Source: Sphingomonas alpina (GTDB lineage Bacteria > Pseudomonadota > Alphaproteobacteria > Sphingomonadales > Sphingomonadaceae). Taken from it: DNA of 64,000 nt. The translations under genes were made by a program, and so were the position numbers. Shown in pieces: positions 44,836-53,865 of this stretch. Location of the stretch: NCBI RefSeq assembly GCF_014490665.1, contig NZ_CP061038.1:4920501-4984500 (forward strand), given 5' to 3'. Every line of letters starts with the position of its first letter. The first letter of the stretch is position 1. A model generated the notes under the pieces. The model made no database searches, was not told where the DNA came from, and saw nothing but the letters and a program-made list of their open reading frames with translations.

Positions 44836-46323
44836 ATGACTAAGGCCTTACGGGTCGACCCTATGGACAGTGTTGCGACGCTCCTGACGGATGCAGTTGC
44901 CGGAGACACCGTCAACATAGGGGACGTCGGCGTCGTTGCGACAGCCGCGATCCCATATGGACACAAGATCGCGCTGCGCGCGGTGAAGCGCGGCGATGCC
45001 GTCATCAAATTCGGTTTTCCGATTGGCCTGGCGAGTCGGGCGATCGCGCCCGGCGATCATGTGCATAGCGACAATCTCTCCACCGCGTTGCTGGGAGAAT
45101 TGGACTATAGCTATGCGCCGCCGGATGGGCGGATGCCGACACCAACTCAAGCCTCGGTCAACAGCAGCTTCATGGGCTATCGCCGGCCGGACGGACGCGT
45201 CGGCACGCGCAACGAGATCTGGGTATTGCCGACCGTTGGCTGCGTTGCGCGCACCGCCGAACGGATCGCGGCGCGCGGCAATGCGGCCCATGCTGGTAAG
45301 ATCGATGGAGTCCATGCCTTCGCTCATCCGTTCGGTTGCTCACAACTGGGCGATGATCTGGCTGCGACGCGGCGTATCCTGGCCGGGCTGGCCAATAATC
45401 CCAATGCGGGCGGGGTCGTCATCGTCGGGCTGGGATGCGAATCGAACCAGATCGATGCGCTGCTTGCCGAAATCCCCGAACAGCGCCGCACGCTGGTTCG
45501 CACCCTGGTGGCGCAGCATGCCGATGACGAGGTCGAGGAAGGCGTCGCACTGGTCGCCGAGCTTGCCGCGCGGATCGTGGCGCCACGCGAGCGCTTCGGC
45601 CTCGATGCGCTCACGCTGGGCGTCAAATGCGGCGGGTCCGACGGCTTTTCGGGACTGACCGCCAATCCACTGGTCGGGCGGATGAGTGATCGTGTGACCG
45701 CCGCCGGCGGCAAGGTGATCCTGACCGAGATCCCCGAAATCTTCGGCGCCGAACAAATGCTGATGAACCGTGCCAGCGATGCGCGCGTGTTCGAGGGCAT
45801 TGTGTCACTGGTCAATGGTTTCAAACGCTATTTCACCGATCATGGCGAGCCCGTGTCGGAGAACCCGTCGCCCGGCAATATTGCCGGCGGAATCACCACG
45901 CTGGAGGAGAAGTCGCTTGGCGCGGTGCAAAAGGCGGGTCGCGCGAGGGTGGTCGATGTGATCGGCTATGCCGGGCGCGCGCGGCATCCTGGACTGACCT
46001 TGCTTGAGGGCCCGGGCAATGATGCCGTTTCCTCTACCGCGCTGGCAGCGGCGGGCGCGACGGCGATCCTGTTTACCACCGGACGCGGCACACCGCTCGG
46101 CTTTCCCGTGCCGACGATCAAGATCGCCTCGAACAGTGCGCTTGCGGCGCGCAAGCCGGGCTGGATCGATTTCGACGCCGGGCGCGTGCTGACCGAAGGA
46201 TTCGAGCGGGCGGAAACCGCGCTTGCCGACATGCTGTGCGCGGTCGCCTCGGGTGCGGAAACCGCCGCCGAACGCAATGGCGAGCGCGAGATCGCGATCT
46301 GGAAACGCGGCGTGACATTGTAA
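44836..46323 (+). CDS. uxaA: Altronate dehydratase (UxaA family)
   Basis: 495-residue iron-dependent dehydratase converting D-altronate to KDG. The N-terminal SAF-like domain (NIGDVGVVATAAIPYGHKIA) is followed by the catalytic part: SFMGYRRPDGRVGTRNEIWV, PFGCSQLGDDL with its metal cysteine, VGLGCESNQ, and KCGGSDGFSGLTANP. The C-terminal cysteine-free tail is normal. ATG 44836 was chosen because family similarity begins there; the longer frame from 44761 overlaps the operator-like site. It is divergent from uxaC, so tagaturonate reductase between them must be encoded elsewhere. Confidence 0.93.
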   Translation: MTKALRVDPMDSVATLLTDAVAGDTVNIGDVGVVATAAIPYGHKIALRAVKRGDAVIKFGFPIGLASRAIAPGDHVHSDNLSTALLGELDYSYAPPDGRMPTPTQASVNSSFMGYRRPDGRVGTRNEIWVLPTVGCVARTAERIAARGNAAHAGKIDGVHAFAHPFGCSQLGDDLAATRRILAGLANNPNAGGVVIVGLGCESNQIDALLAEIPEQRRTLVRTLVAQHADDEVEEGVALVAELAARIVAPRERFGLDALTLGVKCGGSDGFSGLTANPLVGRMSDRVTAAGGKVILTEIPEIFGAEQMLMNRASDARVFEGIVSLVNGFKRYFTDHGEPVSENPSPGNIAGGITTLEEKSLGAVQKAGRARVVDVIGYAGRARHPGLTLLEGPGNDAVSSTALAAAGATAILFTTGRGTPLGFPVPTIKIASNSALAARKPGWIDFDAGRVLTEGFERAETALADMLCAVASGAETAAERNGEREIAIWKRGVTL

Positions 46324-46560
46324 CGCGGCTGTCGCGTGCGGCGATCGGCAGGATACCGGACGGGATCTTCTGACCGCGGGCGGCTTGCGCCGGTCGCCGC
46401 GAGCATCGTTCATTTCGGTCCGGGCGCGTTCCATCGCGAGCATTAAGCGGCCTATATTGACACCTTGCTTGATCCGCGCTGGGCATTGCGGCGGCGTCGC
46501 CGCGCAGTGCCGGTACGACCGACGCTTTAAAAGAGCGGCTCTACACGCTGGCGCCTTCGA
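46323..46560 (+). pseudogene. Decayed fructuronate/mannitol-dehydrogenase-type N-terminus
   Basis: Directly after the uxaA stop, fragments of the UxuB/mannitol dehydrogenase family can be read across frame changes. TRLSRAAIGRIPDGIF comes first, then SIVHFGPGAFHREH, a TAA, AAYIDTLLDPRWAL, and after another shift SAGTTDALKERLYTLA. The intact enzyme has HFG-G-FHRAHQA-Y and SLRS blocks in the same order. In-frame stops, frame breaks and loss of the C-terminal 350 residues show it is dead. It would have reduced tagaturonate or fructuronate, which is the step missing between uxaC and uxaA. Confidence 0.72.
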
Positions 46561-46596
46561 GTGGCTGGCGAAGTGTTTTTCACACTGGCTTGTCAA

Positions 46597-46610
46597 TGAC
46601 ACCGGTTTCC
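46597..46610. promoter_or_regulatory. Operator-like site TGACACCGGTTTCC
   Basis: Fifth copy of the motif, 42 bases before the hydratase gene at 46652. It is followed at once by an inverted repeat CATACGT (46611-46617) and ACGTATG (46629-46635), which may be a second regulator site. Confidence 0.65.
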
Positions 46611-46651
46611 CATACGTACGCCGAAACGACGTATGGAAACGCGCGCAGGGG

Positions 46652-47455
46652 ATGCCGGTGGAGAATTCGGGCCACAATTCTGACAATGGTGCGCGTATCG
46701 CCCGTTCGTTCGTTGCGGCGCGTCGAGCGGGTACCGCGCTTGCGGACTATCCGGGCGACCCGCCAGCCGCGTTGAGTGATGCCTATGCAGTGCAGGACAT
46801 GGCGATCACGCTGACCGGGCGGACAATCGCCGGCTGGAAGGTTGGCCGGATCAATCCGCCTCTGGGCGGGGTCGATCGGCTGGTTGGGCCGATCTTTGCC
46901 GATCAGGTGGTCGACCATCGGCCGGAGCCGGTCGACATGCCGGTCTTCGCGCGCGGCTTCGCAGCGGCGGAGGCTGAGTTTCTGCTGCGCATCGCGAGGA
47001 CGCCTGACCCAGCTAAGCTGCGCTATACGATGGATGAAGCGCGCGTGCTGATCGATGCCGTTCATATCGGGATCGAGATTGCCAGTTCACCCTTTCCCGG
47101 CATCAACGATCATGGGCCGGGCGTAACGATCTCCGATTTCGGCAACAATAATGGCCTGGTCGTGGGCGGGGCGATCCCGGAGTGGCGTGAGGCGGATCTG
47201 ACCATTTGGCCGATCGAGGTATCGATCAATGGCGGCCTCGTCGGTGCGGCCACTGCCGCCGAGATGCTCGACGGCCCATTCGGCGCGGCGCGGTTCCTGT
47301 TGGAGTTGATGGCGGCGCGCGGCATCGCACTCACGCCCGGGCAATGGATTTCCAGCGGGGCCGTCACCGGCGTTCATCCCGTCGCGATCGGCGATCGGGT
47401 CGAGGCAATCTTTGATGGGCGGTTGACGGTGACATGCGCAATCAAGGTCCAATAA
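46652..47455 (+). CDS. 2-keto-4-pentenoate hydratase family protein
   Basis: 267-residue protein of the FAH/MhpD superfamily, which acts on 2-keto acids. Typical blocks are IAGWKVGRINPPLGGVDRLV, the metal-acid stretch GFAAAEAEFLLRIAR, and EIASSPFPGINDHGPGVTIS, ending SSGAVTGVHPVAIGDRVEAI. In the mhp pathway such enzymes hydrate 2-hydroxypentadienoate; in this uronate context a dehydratase or hydratase acting on a keto-deoxy sugar acid is likelier, by inference. ATG 46652 follows AGGGG. It lies 25 bases upstream of the uronate carrier gene. Confidence 0.85.
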   Translation: MPVENSGHNSDNGARIARSFVAARRAGTALADYPGDPPAALSDAYAVQDMAITLTGRTIAGWKVGRINPPLGGVDRLVGPIFADQVVDHRPEPVDMPVFARGFAAAEAEFLLRIARTPDPAKLRYTMDEARVLIDAVHIGIEIASSPFPGINDHGPGVTISDFGNNNGLVVGGAIPEWREADLTIWPIEVSINGGLVGAATAAEMLDGPFGAARFLLELMAARGIALTPGQWISSGAVTGVHPVAIGDRVEAIFDGRLTVTCAIKVQ

Positions 47456-47480
47456 GGACCAGGGCACAGGAGAGAATGAG

Positions 47481-48764
47481 ATGGCGGTAGCCGAAATGCC
47501 GGTTGTGGCGAGCGCGGCCGAGCGCGTTGGGCGGTATCGCTGGGTGATCTGCGGTCTGTTGTTCGCGGCGACCGCGATCAATTATATCGACCGGCAGATG
47601 ATCGGCGTGCTCAAGCCAACGCTGCAAGCCGAATTCAAATGGACCGAGGGCGATTTTGCCACAATCGTATTCTGGTTCCAGGTTGCTTATGCGCTCGGCT
47701 ATGTCAGCTTCGGCCGGGTGGTCGACAAGCTCGGCGCTCGGCTCGGCTATACCATCGCCATCATCATCTGGACGATCAGCCATATGGCGCACGGCCTGGC
47801 GGGCAGTGTCACGCAATTCGCCATGGCGCGCTTCGGCCTGGGAATCGGTGAATCAGGCAACTTTCCCGCCGGCATTCGTGCGGTGACCGACTGGTTCCCG
47901 CAACGCGAGCGGGCCTTTGCGATCGGGGTGTTCAACGCCGGCGCCAACATCGGCGCGATCATCACACCACTGCTCGTGCCGGCGCTGGTGCTGGCCTTTG
48001 ACTGGCGCGTCGCTTTCTATGTCACCGGCGTGTTCGGCATCATCTGGTTGATCGCATGGTGGGCGATCTATCGCCATCCGCGCGAACATTCCCGGGTCGG
48101 TGCGGCCGAACTGGCCTGGATCGAACAAGACCCCGCCGACCCGGTCGTCGCTCTTCCCTGGTCGCGGCTACTGACGGTGCGTGAGACATGGGCCTATGCG
48201 CTGGGCAAATTCTTCATCGATCCGATCTGGTGGTTCTTCCTGTTCTGGCTGCCCGGCTATCTCTACGAACGCTATGATCTCGATCTCAAGACCTTCGGCC
48301 TGCCATTGGCGGCGATCTATCTGCTGTCCGATTTCGGCAGCATCGGCGGGGGATATATGTCGTCACGCCTGATCAAGGCCGGCCGCTCACCGAATTTCGC
48401 GCGCAAGGCGACGATGCTGCTCTGTGCGATCTGCGTCGTGCCGATCTATTTCGCCCAGAGCATCGACAATGTCTGGATGGCGGTGCTGGTCATCGGCTTG
48501 GCGACCGCGGCACATCAGGCGTTCTCCGCCAATTTGTACACACTGCCGTCGGACATTTTTCCTCGCGGCGCGGTCGGGTCGGTGGTCGGCATCGGCGGCA
48601 CGATCGGTGCGATCGGCGGGATGGGCATGGCATGGTTCACTGGCCATATCCTTGATGCCACGGGCAGCTACGCCACGCTGTTCGCGATCTGCGCCAGCGC
48701 ATATTTTATCGCGCTGCTGGCGGTTCATTTGCTGTCACCACGACTGGCCCGGGTAGAGGTATGA
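47481..48764 (+). CDS. MFS hexuronate transporter (ExuT-like)
   Basis: 427-residue carrier of the anion:cation symporter branch of the MFS. Diagnostic blocks are AATAINYIDRQMIGVLKPTL, ARFGLGIGESGNFPAGIRAV and DWFPQRERAFAIGVFNAGAN, all near-canonical for ExuT/GudP transporters of galacturonate, glucuronate or glucarate. About 12 helices are visible. The gene follows the hydratase closely and precedes the secreted LamG operon by about 58 bases. It would bring monomers produced in the periplasm into the cytoplasm for UxaC or KduI. Confidence 0.92.
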   Translation: MAVAEMPVVASAAERVGRYRWVICGLLFAATAINYIDRQMIGVLKPTLQAEFKWTEGDFATIVFWFQVAYALGYVSFGRVVDKLGARLGYTIAIIIWTISHMAHGLAGSVTQFAMARFGLGIGESGNFPAGIRAVTDWFPQRERAFAIGVFNAGANIGAIITPLLVPALVLAFDWRVAFYVTGVFGIIWLIAWWAIYRHPREHSRVGAAELAWIEQDPADPVVALPWSRLLTVRETWAYALGKFFIDPIWWFFLFWLPGYLYERYDLDLKTFGLPLAAIYLLSDFGSIGGGYMSSRLIKAGRSPNFARKATMLLCAICVVPIYFAQSIDNVWMAVLVIGLATAAHQAFSANLYTLPSDIFPRGAVGSVVGIGGTIGAIGGMGMAWFTGHILDATGSYATLFAICASAYFIALLAVHLLSPRLARVEV

Positions 48765-48822
48765 GAAGGTAGAAGGGCGCCAAGACGGGTCGACTCCGCA
48801 AGCGTCTATTCGGGAGAGTATC

Positions 48823-51800
48823 GTGAAGCGTTCCTACCTGATCCCGGCGGCTTTATCGGTGGCGCTGACGGCCTCGCCGGCGAGCGCGCGGGACGATGAT
48901 GGCCTGTTGTTCCGCGCTTCCGCCGACACGACCCTGACGGCGGAGATCGCGCAGGGTGATCCGGTGCCGAATTTCCGCAGCGGCGTGTCCGTGGTGCCAG
49001 ACGGCGCGATTGGTGGCGCGGCACGCTGGGCGGACGATGGCTATGTCGCCTGGAAGGCACCCGGTAATATCCGCGCGCAACGCGGCACATTGGCTTTCTT
49101 CTGGCGCGCCCGCACCCTGGTTGGTGAGGCGCCGTTCAACATCTTCCGCGTCAGCTTCGCCGATCATAGCAGCTGGGACATGGCGTTCCTGCGGGTGGAC
49201 TGGAATGGCCATGGCTTCGACGCCTTTGTCACGGACGCGAACCTGTCGCGCGTCCGTGTGTCATACCGGATCGACGCGTTGCCCGCGCCTGGCGACTGGC
49301 ACCACATCGCCGTCGCATGGGATGAGACGGTCGGCTTGCGCCTATACGTCGATGGCCGGGAAGCGGCGCGCAAGGATCAAAAGGGCGGACCTTGATAGCG
49401 GCCTTGACCAGTTCGGGCTGGCGGGTCGCGTGCTGTCGCCGCATCAGGTGCAGAGCCGGTATAATTTCATGCGCGGCAGCGACATTGATGAGCTGCGTAT
49501 TTATGATTCATTGCTGCCCGCAACCGATATCGCGGCATTGGCCGACAAGCGCGAACCCGCAGCATCGCCAGGCCAGGATAGTGCCGCGGAACGGCTGGCC
49601 TGGCTGCATCGCTATGGCTGGGATCGCGCAGCGCCACCGGTGCTGGATGTACCGGTCACGCGCATCCGCAAGGTCGAATTCTCCGATGCCCGGGATCTGA
49701 AGCAATGGATGTGGAAGGGCGTGGACGGCATTGCCGAGACGACCTGGCCCGGCGTGTACAATCGATCAAGACTGCCTGGCCGCGACGATTATTTCGAGCT
49801 GCCCGATTGGAACACCTATGTCGAAGGCGGCAAGCGCTATGAGCTGAGCGTCCCGGCGAACGAACACTTCAACCGTATCGAGATACGCGGCGCGGCTTAT
49901 GGCAAGCTTGACTGGACCGGAGACGGCAAGCCGGTTGTGCTGGCTACGCGGCCCCAGGGCGTGGTGCGCAGCGTGGATCAGTTCGCCGCTCGCACCGGTG
50001 GGCGGATCAGCTTCACCAATGTCATGCAGGAACAGCCGATCCAGGAGATCTGGGCTTATGACGTGACGCCGGGCGCTGTGCCCGAAGGAACAGTCTCCCT
50101 CAGCTATACCGTTCATGCTGAACTCGCGCCGAAGCTTGCGGCACTCGATTCGCTGAACGCCTATATTGCGGGGCGCTATGCGCCGGACGAGCGCAGCACG
50201 GTGCTGGCCGTACCGACCTCGGGCATCAAGGCGGCGGTCGGCGCAGGGGCTGCGGGTGCAACCGGCCCGATCGATCGGACAAGCGCCGCCTTGCCGATCG
50301 TCCATATCCTGATCCCGGCCAGCTATGGAGATGCCTATCCCGATCAGCCGATCGCGCGCGCCTGGGATTATGGCTGGCAGAATCTGCATGACGGGCTGGA
50401 TGGCATCGCCATTGACCTGCCGGCGATCAGGGCGACCCCCAATGCCGCCGGGCTGATCCCGCTCAACATCCGCGTCAAGGATCCGCTCTGGCCCGGCCGC
50501 GACATGCTCGATGTGTCGGTATCGGTGCGCCCCGGCGAGGCACGCACGCTGTGGCTCGACCTGCGCGACCGGATTCTGTCGAATGACAGCCTCTATCTGA
50601 CGATCGCTTCCGCCGCGCCCGATTTTGGCGCCCTGTCGCTCGATGGGGCGACGATCCGGCTCGTCTTCAAGGATCGTGCTGATGTCCTGAAGGAGCATGT
50701 CGCCGATCGCTTCAATCAGGTGAAGGACAATTGGGGCTTTCTGGTCGAGGAACATACTGCCTCCAAACGCGCGTCGCTTTATGCCCGGCTATTCGCCGAT
50801 ATCGGTGATCTGCTGCGCGTCGATCCCGATCATGCCGAGGCCCGACGCTATTGGGCGGACATTAATTATCGCCCGGAAAACATGCCCCCTTTTGTGCAGC
50901 CGGTGCCGCCCGCTGATGTGCCGCTCTGGGCCTTCCGGCAGCTTGAGGATCTGAAGCAGGTTCAGCATTTCGTCGAATGGTGGATCGACGAACGGCAAGT
51001 GCCCTATGGTGATTTCGGCGGCGGCATTTCGGACGATGTCGATCTGACGCAGCAATGGCCGGGGCTGGCGCTGATGGGCGTCGCACCCTACAAGATCAAC
51101 GCATCGCTGCGTGCCTTGTCCGACGCGTCGTACAAGAATGGCATGCGGGTGAACGGCCTGGGCTACATCGCCACCGACGAGCTTCACGCCTACGAAGAGG
51201 GGCTGAATTCAGACGCCGAGCGGCTCTACCTCAATTGGGGTGAACCCAAATCGGTCGAGCGGCTGATGGCGACGACGCGCGCGTTGCAGAGCGTGATCCT
51301 GACCAACCCAGCCGGCCATATGCACTTCGCCAGCAACTGGTATGGCGGCCGCAAGATGTACCGCGAGGGGCCATGGGAATGGCAGAAACCCTATAGCTGG
51401 TCGGTGATGCACGGCCCTGTGCTGATGGGTCTGTACAATGGCAATCCCGCCGCACGCGGGCTGGTGACCGGGCTGGTCGATGGCTGGATGGCGCACGGGA
51501 TACAGGGCGCCGATGGCGGCTGGAGCTACCCCAACGAGATCAACTGGCGCACCGATGCGACGCGGAGCGGCGATGGCGGCGGGGTGACCCTGCCGCTGCA
51601 ATCGGCCTGGGCGGCGTGGCACTTTACCGGCGATGCGAAATATCTTCGTCCGATCGACGGGCGGATCGCCAAGGCCGGGCCGGGGTTGCTCGCCGAACTC
51701 AACGAAAATGGCTTTGAGACCTTGCCGAACGGTGCCGCCCTGCGCGCGCGGCTGGCCGGCCAGGCGGGGAACTCGGACGATCCCTTTGCGCGCTACGCCG

Positions 51801-52636
51801 CCTGGTCGGTGGACGGCGACCGCCGCTGGCTGGAGGCGCTTCATGCCGATGCGATCGCCGATAAGGCGCAGCATCGCTACATGTACACCGAAGGGCATTG
51901 GTGGTCCGACCGTGTCGATCAGCCCAATGAGATATTGCAGCGTGAACGGCTCGGCGGCATCGCGCTGCGCCGGGGCCAGATCTGGCCCGGTAACACGGTC
52001 AGCTGGCGCTTCGCGGAAGCCGGTGCGGGGACGGCGGTAGCGATCCTGCTGCCCGGCGCGACGCGTGACCGGTTCCGCGTCATTGCCTATAACACCACGC
52101 CGCGCGAGCAGCGCGCGGTGATGACCGCCTGGAACGTCACCGCCGGCCAATGGTCGATGACCGTCGCGACCAGCGCGGATGAGGGCAAGACCACCGTGCC
52201 GGCGGGCCCCGCACGATCTGTCGCACTGGAGCGCAGTACGTCGACCGATATTGTCTTCGCCGCCAATACAATGACGGTGATCGACTTCGCGCTGGTCACA
52301 GCGGCGATCCCGGTCGAGCAACGACCGGATCTGGGCATCGGGGCGGATGATGTGCAGGTCGCCGGACGCCGGGTAAGTGTCACGGTGCACAGTCTGGGGG
52401 CAGCGCCCGCACTGGGCGGCCGGATCGAGCTGATCGCGGGCGACGGAAATGTGCTGGCGAGCGCGATGGTGCCGGATCTGGCCGCGCCGCTCGATTTGTT
52501 GCCGAAGACGGCGCGCGTCATGCTCACGCTTCCTGCGGGCGTGACGGCGATAGGTGCCACGGTGCGGATTGGTTTGCCCGGCGACGCGCCCGAAACGACT
52601 CGGCTGAACAATGTCGTGGCGATTCCAGCGCAATGA
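48823..52636 (+). CDS. Large secreted LamG-type protein, frameshifted, function unknown
   Basis: Roughly 1270 residues if read through. A signal peptide (YLIPAALSVALTASPASA) precedes a LamG/concanavalin-like jelly-roll (TLAFFWRARTLV, DWHHIAVAWDETVGLRLYVD). One extra base in the A4G3 run 49379-49385 breaks the frame, which resumes as LDSGLDQFGLAGRVLSPHQV. The remaining 1050 residues hold a tryptophan- and glycine-rich central part (WWIDERQVPYGDFGGGISDD, NPAGHMHFASNWYGGRKMYR) that looks like a helical-barrel glycosidase or lyase fold, then Ig-like beta domains. I recognise no CAZy family. It leads an operon with DUF885 and GH43 genes. Confidence 0.8.
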
Positions 52637-53865
52637 CGGTGCCGGTATCGCGTCGTGCGGTGATCGCTGGCGGCGGGCTTGCGGCGCTGGTTTGCGCAGT
52701 CCCGGCTTCCGCCGTCTCGACCGATGCCGATCGGCAATTGCGCGTCTTGCTCGATGGGGCAGCGGCGGGCGCGGATATATCGCGGCCATTGCAGCGCTTC
52801 GATTCCGGGGCGTTATCGCCATCGGCTCGGCTCGACCTGGTGACGGCGCGTGCCGGGCTGCGCATCGATGCCGAACTGGCGCGGCGGTTTCCCGATCCCA
52901 AAGGCGCGATGACGTCGGCGCGATATGCCTTGTTGCTCAAACGGCTGACCGGTGACGATACCGAACCGGCGCGCGCTCGGCGGCGTCTGGAGCAGGAATT
53001 GCACGCGCTACTCGCGCGGGCGAATGCGCTGCTGACGGAGCAGGGGCATCGCGACGGAACGGTCGGTGCGAGGTTCAGCGCGTTGTGGCGCGATCCGCGC
53101 TGGCTCTACCCGGATGACGATGCCGGACGCGACCGGGCGGTGGCCGATATGAACCGAGTGCTTGCGCGCGCCCGCGACGGCATCAGGCAAGCGTTCCCCG
53201 ATATCCCGCCGCATTGCCTGAACGTCGCGGTGCGGCGCATGTCGCGCGCGGACGAAGCGGCGGGCCGGGGCGGCTATCGCGAACTGCCCGACGCAGGCAA
53301 GCCCGGGGCTTATATCGTCGATCTGAAGGACATAAGCCGCCGCCCGTCCTGGACGTTGCCAAGTGTCGCGCACCATGAGTTGCTGCCCGGGCATATGATC
53401 CAGTTGCCGATCGAAGCGCTGGCCGATCCGCATCCGCTACGGCTGAAATATGCAGCCGGCTTTGCCGAGGGCTGGGCGGTCCATGGCGAACGATTGGCCG
53501 CGTCCCAAGGCGCCTATGCCGGCGATGCGATGGGCGAGCTGGGGCATCTCCACTGGCTGCTGTTCCGTATCGGCCGCGCGCTGATCGACCTGCACATCCA
53601 TCTGTCCGGCTGGACGATCGAGCGCGCCCGCGCACAGCTGGTCGAATGGCAGGGGGAGCCTGCCTATTTCGCGCCGTTCGATATGGATCTGAAGCGGATC
53701 GCCGCCGAACCGGCGCTGCGCGTCGCCGAGGCGCTGGCCTGGCTGACGATCGCCGATCTGGCCCGCACCGATCAGCGCGCGGTGCATCATATTGCTCTGG
53801 TGCACGGCCGAATGCGCAACGACGAACTACGCCGCGCCATGCGGCAAAAGGGAGGATGGCGATGA
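52633..53865 (+). CDS. DUF885-family zinc peptidase-like protein, short form
   Basis: 410-residue protein with a twin-arginine-like leader (VSRRAVIAGGGLAALVCAVP). The DUF885 zinc motif HExxPGH is present as HHELLPGH at residues 247 to 254 (H248, E249 and H254 the probable site), and the third ligand region is FAEGWAVHGERLA. Family members are 550 to 600 residues, so the N-terminal part is shorter here. They are thought to be metallopeptidases with PGH-type sites. Its ATG overlaps the LamG gene stop as ATGA and its stop overlaps the GH43 start. A peptidase inside a glycan-degrading operon is unexpected. Confidence 0.85.
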   Translation: MTVPVSRRAVIAGGGLAALVCAVPASAVSTDADRQLRVLLDGAAAGADISRPLQRFDSGALSPSARLDLVTARAGLRIDAELARRFPDPKGAMTSARYALLLKRLTGDDTEPARARRRLEQELHALLARANALLTEQGHRDGTVGARFSALWRDPRWLYPDDDAGRDRAVADMNRVLARARDGIRQAFPDIPPHCLNVAVRRMSRADEAAGRGGYRELPDAGKPGAYIVDLKDISRRPSWTLPSVAHHELLPGHMIQLPIEALADPHPLRLKYAAGFAEGWAVHGERLAASQGAYAGDAMGELGHLHWLLFRIGRALIDLHIHLSGWTIERARAQLVEWQGEPAYFAPFDMDLKRIAAEPALRVAEALAWLTIADLARTDQRAVHHIALVHGRMRNDELRRAMRQKGGWR

